Source: JAAAPF01 sp046541805 (GTDB lineage Bacteria > Pseudomonadota > Alphaproteobacteria > Geminicoccales > Geminicoccaceae). From it: 20,699 nt of DNA. The position numbers and the translations under genes were made by a program. Below are positions 17,548 through 20,699 of the stretch, piece by piece. The stretch lies in the NCBI GenBank assembly GCA_046541805.1, contig JBKHCM010000052.1, positions 1 to 20,699 on the forward strand, read 5' to 3'. Numbering within the stretch: position 1 is the stretch's first letter; each line of letters begins with the position of its first letter. The notes beneath the pieces were generated by a model. That model was not told where the DNA came from. It searched no databases and saw nothing but the letters and a program-made list of their open reading frames with translations.

Positions 17548-18330
17548 ATGGCGACCGAACACCCTCCGGCGGACGCGCGAGCCGCGGCCGGAACGGACAC
17601 CGCGGTCGATCCCGCGTCTCCAGGCGGCGGGGCGGCGTTCGGCTGGCTGCCGGACGCGTTCGCGGTCGACGACTTGGCCTTCTTTCTCGAAGCCGGTGGT
17701 CCCGTCGTCCTGATCCTGCTCGTGCTCTCGGTGGTCGCGACCACCATCGTCCTCGCCAAGCTCTGGCAGTTTCGCGCTCATCGCCTCGGCTGCGAGGCAC
17801 CGGTGCTCGACGCGGCGGCGCTTCTGCGGCAAGGCGAGCCCGCCCGCGCCGTGACGGCCCTGGGCGCGCTGCCGCATCCGGCGGCTGTCCTGATCCGCAT
17901 GGCGGCGCAAGCCGGGACGACGTCCGCCGAGGCGCTCCGTGACGAGTTGACCCGGATCGGCCGGCGCCAGCTGGCGGCCCTGCGCTCGCACTTTCGGGCA
18001 CTGGAGATCATCGCGGCCCTAGCACCGCTGTTGGGCCTGTTCGGGACGGTGCTCGGCATGATCGGCGCCTTCCGCGCGATGGAGGCCGCGGGCGGTGCGG
18101 TCGATCCGGCGGTGCTGTCCGGCGGCATCTGGCAGGCGCTGTTGACGACGGCCGTCGGCCTTGCCGTGGCGATGCCGAGCGTGGCGGCGCTGGCCCTCCT
18201 CGAGCGGCGGGTCGAGCGCGTCGCCGAGACCATGGAGGACGTCCTGACGCAGATCCTCGCGCCACCGCTGCCGCGCGTCGAAGCACCGGTGGCGCCGCGC
18301 GCGCCGGCCTTGGCCCATGAAGCCGGTTGA
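17548..18330 (+). CDS. exbB: ExbB/TolQ family proton channel protein
   Basis: A 260-residue inner-membrane protein forming the pentameric proton channel that energises TonB. Three membrane segments are visible: about 51-73 (PVVLILLVLSVVATTIVLA), 152-175 (LEIIAALAPLLGLFGTVLGMI, with the family's APLLGLxGTVxGM motif) and 193-217 (IWQALLTTAVGLAVAMPSVAA). A cytoplasmic domain lies between the first two, as in ExbB. ATG 17548 is preceded by a good ribosome binding site (GAGGAGG at 17532-17538). The gene overlaps exbD by 14 bases. Placement in the B12 operon suggests an energising complex dedicated to this receptor. Confidence 0.93.
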   Translation: MATEHPPADARAAAGTDTAVDPASPGGGAAFGWLPDAFAVDDLAFFLEAGGPVVLILLVLSVVATTIVLAKLWQFRAHRLGCEAPVLDAAALLRQGEPARAVTALGALPHPAAVLIRMAAQAGTTSAEALRDELTRIGRRQLAALRSHFRALEIIAALAPLLGLFGTVLGMIGAFRAMEAAGGAVDPAVLSGGIWQALLTTAVGLAVAMPSVAALALLERRVERVAETMEDVLTQILAPPLPRVEAPVAPRAPALAHEAG

Positions 18331-18724
18331 GCCGGTCTTCGCCGCGGGTGGCGCGCGGCCAAGACCGCTGGTGACGCTGACGCCGCTGGTGGACGTCGTC
18401 TTCATCCTTCTCGTGTTCTTCATGCTCGCCACGTCGTTCGCCCACGAACGGCGACTCGTGCTGACCGCCGCGACGGCGCCACCCGGCGCCGCAGCTGCAG
18501 TGCGTGACGTGTCGCACGTCCTGGTCGGATCGGCGGCCGTGCGTCTCGGCGGCCAGCCGCTACCGCTCGACGAGCTCGTCGCCGAAGTGGCTCGCCGGGC
18601 AGCGACACCGAGCCACCGCGTGCTGGTCCAGCCGACGGCGGACGCCTCGCTGCAGGTGCTCGTCGACGTGCTCGCCGCCCTGCGGCGCGCCGGTGTCCAG
18701 CGGATCGACGTGGCGAGCCGATGA
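18317..18724 (+). CDS. exbD: ExbD family protein with intact transmembrane Asp
   Basis: A 135-residue ExbD/TolR protein with one N-terminal membrane segment (about 20-42) and a periplasmic domain. The membrane motif LTPLVDVVFILLVFFML keeps Asp26, equivalent to the essential proton-carrying Asp25 of E. coli ExbD. The periplasmic part ends with VLVDVLAALRRAGVQRIDVAS, typical of the family. It overlaps exbB by 14 bases and the next exbD-like gene by 4 bases. It probably pairs with the following ExbD-like protein inside one ExbB ring. Confidence 0.93.
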   Translation: MKPVEPVFAAGGARPRPLVTLTPLVDVVFILLVFFMLATSFAHERRLVLTAATAPPGAAAAVRDVSHVLVGSAAVRLGGQPLPLDELVAEVARRAATPSHRVLVQPTADASLQVLVDVLAALRRAGVQRIDVASR

Positions 18725-19116
18725 GGGGCGCCTTCACCCGACCGCCCTGCCGGCGCAGCGACGACGCCGGTATCTTGCCGTTGGTCAGCGTCGTGTTCCT
18801 GCTGCTGGCCGTCTTCCTGTTCGCCGGAGAATTCCGCAGCCCTGAGCCCTTTCCCGTGGAGGTGCCGCGAGCCGAACTGGAGGCCGAGGCCCGAACGGCG
18901 GTGGCGACCATCGTCGTCGCCGCCGACGGCAGCCTCGCCCTCGACGGCGCGACGCTGGCAGCGCCCGAGCTGATCACCCGCCTGGCCGCCGAGGACGTCA
19001 CGCAAGCGGCGATCCGCGCCGATCGCGGGGCCAGCGCGCGCGATGTCGTCGCGCTTGCCGCCCGGCTGCGTAGCGCAGGCATCGACACCCTCGACCTCGT
19101 CGTCAGCGGGCCATGA
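18721..19116 (+). CDS. Second ExbD-like protein lacking the essential Asp (Ser23 instead)
   Basis: A 131-residue ExbD-like protein with one membrane segment (about 18-36) and a periplasmic domain (about 40-131). The membrane motif reads ILPLVSVVFLLLAVFLFAG, so Ser23 sits exactly where ExbD has the proton-carrying Asp. The periplasmic domain retains ExbD character (AIRADRGASARDVVALAARLRSAGIDTLDLV is the C-terminal part, at about 97-127, shown here only by its ends: AIRADRGAS and GIDTLDLVV). It overlaps the upstream exbD by 4 bases and tonB by 4 bases. It could be a structural partner of the Asp-bearing ExbD or a regulatory subunit. The tight overlaps argue against a decaying gene. Confidence 0.88.
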   Translation: MRGAFTRPPCRRSDDAGILPLVSVVFLLLAVFLFAGEFRSPEPFPVEVPRAELEAEARTAVATIVVAADGSLALDGATLAAPELITRLAAEDVTQAAIRADRGASARDVVALAARLRSAGIDTLDLVVSGP

Positions 19117-20108
19117 GCACGGCTGCGGCCGTCCGCCGGCCGCCGTGGCTCGCGGCCCTGGTGCTGGCACTCGTCGTCCACCTCGCTGCGGCCGCGTGGT
19201 GGAGCTGGCAGGCGCCGGGCGCCGATGGCGGTGGTGGTGGCGGTGGTGGCGACGGCGGTGCCGGCGGCAGCGGCTTCGGTCTCGCCGGCGACCTCTCCGC
19301 CGGCCGCGACGCTACCGTGCCACCCGGCAGCGTCCTTCAGCCCACAAGGTCTTCGGCGGTCGTGCCGAGAGTGGCACGACCAGCGAAGCCGCTCCGGCAG
19401 GTCGCGAGCGACGTGGCGGAGCCGGCAGCGGCCGTAGCGCCGCCGCCCGTCACCGCGGGCGCAGCAAACGCTTCGCCGGTCGAGCACGCCTCGGCCGATC
19501 TCCGCCCGCAGCCCGCTGCACCTGCCGTTCGAGCCAAGACCACCCCACCGCCGGCGACGGTGACCGGGCAAGACCCGCCGCCGGAGCCGGAAGCGGCAGC
19601 GCCGTCACGGTCGACGTTGGCCGCACCGCGCCGACGGCCAACGGAGGTGGTGGTGCCGCCTGCGGCACCTCGCCAGGGCGCACGACCCACAGCCGCTGCG
19701 AGCGACCCCGGTGACGGTGCCGGGCGAGCCGGACGAGGCTCCGGAACCGACGGCGGCGGAAGGGGCGGCGGCAGCGGGCGAGGCGACGGCGCTGGCATCG
19801 CAGACGGCCCCGGCGCGGACGCGCTCGCGGCTTACGCCGCCGCGGTGCAGCGCGCGCTCGCGCGGCACAAGCGCTATCCGCGCTCGGCGCAGGTGCAGGG
19901 CCAGCAGGGTGCCGGCCGGGTGGCACTCGTGATCGCCCGCGATGGCCGCCTCGAAAGGGTCGAGGTCACGGCCAGCACCAGCCATCGCGTTCTGGATCGC
20001 GAACTCGCAGCCATGGCGCGCCGGGCGGCACCCTTTGCGCGGTTTCCCGCCGCGTTGGATCGGGCGCGCGTACACCTCGAGTTGCCCGTCGGCTTCGCGC
20101 TCGACTGA
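19113..20108 (+). CDS. tonB: TonB energy transducer with glycine-rich spacer
   Basis: A 331-residue TonB-family protein carrying energy from the ExbB-ExbD complex to the outer-membrane receptor. The N-terminal membrane anchor (about 12-32, WLAALVLALVVHLAAAAWW) has His23, matching the functional transmembrane His of TonB. The C-terminal domain (about 245-331) has AVQRALARHKRYPRSA, GRVALVIARDGRLERV and a final LPVGFALD, as in TonB. Between them lie a glycine-only-like stretch (about 39-52), an Ala/Pro-rich region with a few PPPEP-type runs, and a second Gly/Arg/Asp-rich stretch (about 209-235). Most TonB spacers are Pro/Lys/Glu-rich and stiff; this one should be more flexible. It is the last gene of the operon, overlapping the upstream gene by 4 bases. 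Confidence 0.9.
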   Translation: MSTAAAVRRPPWLAALVLALVVHLAAAAWWSWQAPGADGGGGGGGGDGGAGGSGFGLAGDLSAGRDATVPPGSVLQPTRSSAVVPRVARPAKPLRQVASDVAEPAAAVAPPPVTAGAANASPVEHASADLRPQPAAPAVRAKTTPPPATVTGQDPPPEPEAAAPSRSTLAAPRRRPTEVVVPPAAPRQGARPTAAASDPGDGAGRAGRGSGTDGGGRGGGSGRGDGAGIADGPGADALAAYAAAVQRALARHKRYPRSAQVQGQQGAGRVALVIARDGRLERVEVTASTSHRVLDRELAAMARRAAPFARFPAALDRARVHLELPVGFALD

Positions 20109-20324
20109 GCTACGGCCGACGGTTCGGGCGACGGCAACGCCGAGCCCGGCGGGGCAGCGACCGCCTGCGCCGGCGAAGGTCCCCCGCCCGGCGAGATCGA
20201 CGAGCTGATCCGCGTCCTCCTGGACCAGGCCCGCGTCATCGAGGGCGAACCCCTCCCCGACCCCGGCGCATTCTCGCGGCGGATGAGCCGGCTGCTCCAG
20301 GCGAATTTGCCGGCGGCGGGGTGA
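20109..20324 (+). pseudogene. Remnant of HtpG (Hsp90) C-terminus
   Basis: Directly after the tonB stop and in the same frame, 71 codons are open to a TGA at 20322. The last ~42 residues resemble the C-terminal end of HtpG: IDELIRVLLDQARVIEGEP, then DPGAFSRRMSRLLQANL. Known HtpG proteins end with a helix of the form LLLDQAxxxEG, then LxDPxxFxxRMxxLL. No ATG, GTG or TTG occurs in this frame before codon 59, and the upstream ~25 residues are low-complexity, so it cannot be an independent gene. I read it as the tail of an htpG gene cut off by a rearrangement. The family call rests on motif memory. Confidence 0.6.
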
Positions 20325-20699
20325 GGCTCGAAAGCAAGTGTGAACTCGACAGGCTTGCTCGCGACGCCTGCTGGCGCAAGACGGTACCGGCGGCTACCAT
20401 GCCGTACTAGCCACGCCAACACCTTGGAGGTATCCGCCCATCAAGATCCAAAAACCCGTACACAACGCTCCGGACGGGGAAGAACATCCGTCACATCTCC
20501 GTAAAGTTAGCAAGCCGCAGAATCGACTAGTACTAGTAAGCGAATGAATCCAAACCCGAAGCACGTCCTAGCACTGGGTGATTACAAATCCCCAGCTTAC
20601 CAAAGTATCCTACAAACGCTACAGCAATTTGGCTGTCTTTATTTCAAAGATGAACATAAATTTTCAAACTGCTTCTCCAGAACCCTCAGGTAGCGCCGA
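20325..20699. other. AT-richer terminal region without a confident gene
   Basis: From about 20400 the sequence drops from ~70% GC to under half GC by eye. A perfect 12-base palindrome ACTAGTACTAGT lies at 20528-20539. Two weak coding candidates overlap on opposite strands: a 49-codon plus-strand frame at 20544-20693, and a minus-strand tail from the edge to 20639 reading RRYLRVLEKQFENLCSSLK. No terminal repeats, integrase or tRNA are visible in what is shown. It may belong to an acquired element extending beyond the window. Confidence 0.5.
20544..20693 (+). CDS. Possible small ORF, 49 residues, unknown
   Basis: The frame starts at ATG (MNPNPKHVLALGDYKSPAY...) and ends at TAG 20691. Its residue composition looks more protein-like than the arginine-rich shadows elsewhere. 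There is no clear ribosome binding site (AGTAAGCGA precedes it) and no recognised domain. A minus-strand reading of the same DNA is an equal competitor, so this is only a candidate. Confidence 0.2.
   Translation: MNPNPKHVLALGDYKSPAYQSILQTLQQFGCLYFKDEHKFSNCFSRTLR

Noticed and set aside
20333..20362. AGCAAG ... CTTGCT inverted repeat as operon terminator
   Set aside because: A six-base stem with a loop of about 17 bases and no T-run.
20621..20644. ACAGC-aatttg-GCTGT followed by CTTTATTT, as a plus-strand terminator
   Set aside because: Only five base pairs, about 500 bases beyond tonB, and inside the candidate 49-codon frame. It could be chance in AT-richer DNA.
20639..20699. Minus-strand protein tail RRYLRVLEKQFENLCSSLK entering from the right edge
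   Set aside because: Only 19 residues are visible and it competes with a plus-strand frame; it looks plausible but cannot be supported without the neighbouring sequence.
1..20699. CRISPR array, tRNA, rRNA or complete insertion sequence
   Set aside because: No regularly spaced identical repeats, cloverleaf-like sequences, rRNA motifs or transposase domains were seen on either strand.

Overview
The window is very GC-rich, about 70% by eye, apart from its last ~300 bases. Gene content suggests an alphaproteobacterium, possibly a Rhodospirillales relative. The pointers are a B12-riboswitch operon with a Cys-Asp-Gln-type BtuF, a type I polyketide synthase, a giant cadherin-like/RTX protein and an alphaproteobacterial-looking HtpG tail. 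This placement is inference from protein style, not from a marker gene.

Region 1 (2-4768, minus strand) is the 5' part of a large modular type I polyketide synthase: KS-AT-DH-methyltransferase-like domain, running off the left edge. KS, AT and DH keep their catalytic residues. The SAM-binding motif of the methyltransferase-like domain is degenerate. A ~620-base divergent intergenic region (4769-5388) separates it from the next gene.

Region 2 (5389-11841, plus strand) is one gene for a ~2150-residue acidic surface or secreted protein. RTX calcium-binding repeats lie near both ends, and about twelve cadherin/dystroglycan-like repeats lie between them. The cadherin block is bordered by AT-richer sequence on both sides, and the gene contains a G8 tract. 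No type I secretion genes lie in the window.

Region 3 (about 11965-20108, plus strand) looks like a complete cobalamin-acquisition operon. A cobalamin riboswitch (11998-12172) precedes nine tightly packed genes: a BtuB-like TonB-dependent receptor, an unnamed 198-residue protein with an HxHxC motif, a BtuF-like binding protein, a BtuC-like permease, a BtuD-like ATPase, ExbB, two different ExbD proteins, and TonB. The operon therefore encodes outer-membrane uptake, inner-membrane uptake and its own energising complex under one B12-sensing leader. Three oddities stand out: the second ExbD has Ser where the essential membrane Asp should be, the ATPase has Pro at the Q-loop Gln, and the unnamed HxHxC protein sits between receptor and binding protein.

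Region 4 (20109-20699) starts with a promoterless, startless remnant resembling the C-terminus of the chaperone HtpG. Composition then shifts abruptly to AT-richer DNA with no confident gene. This looks like a recombination boundary.
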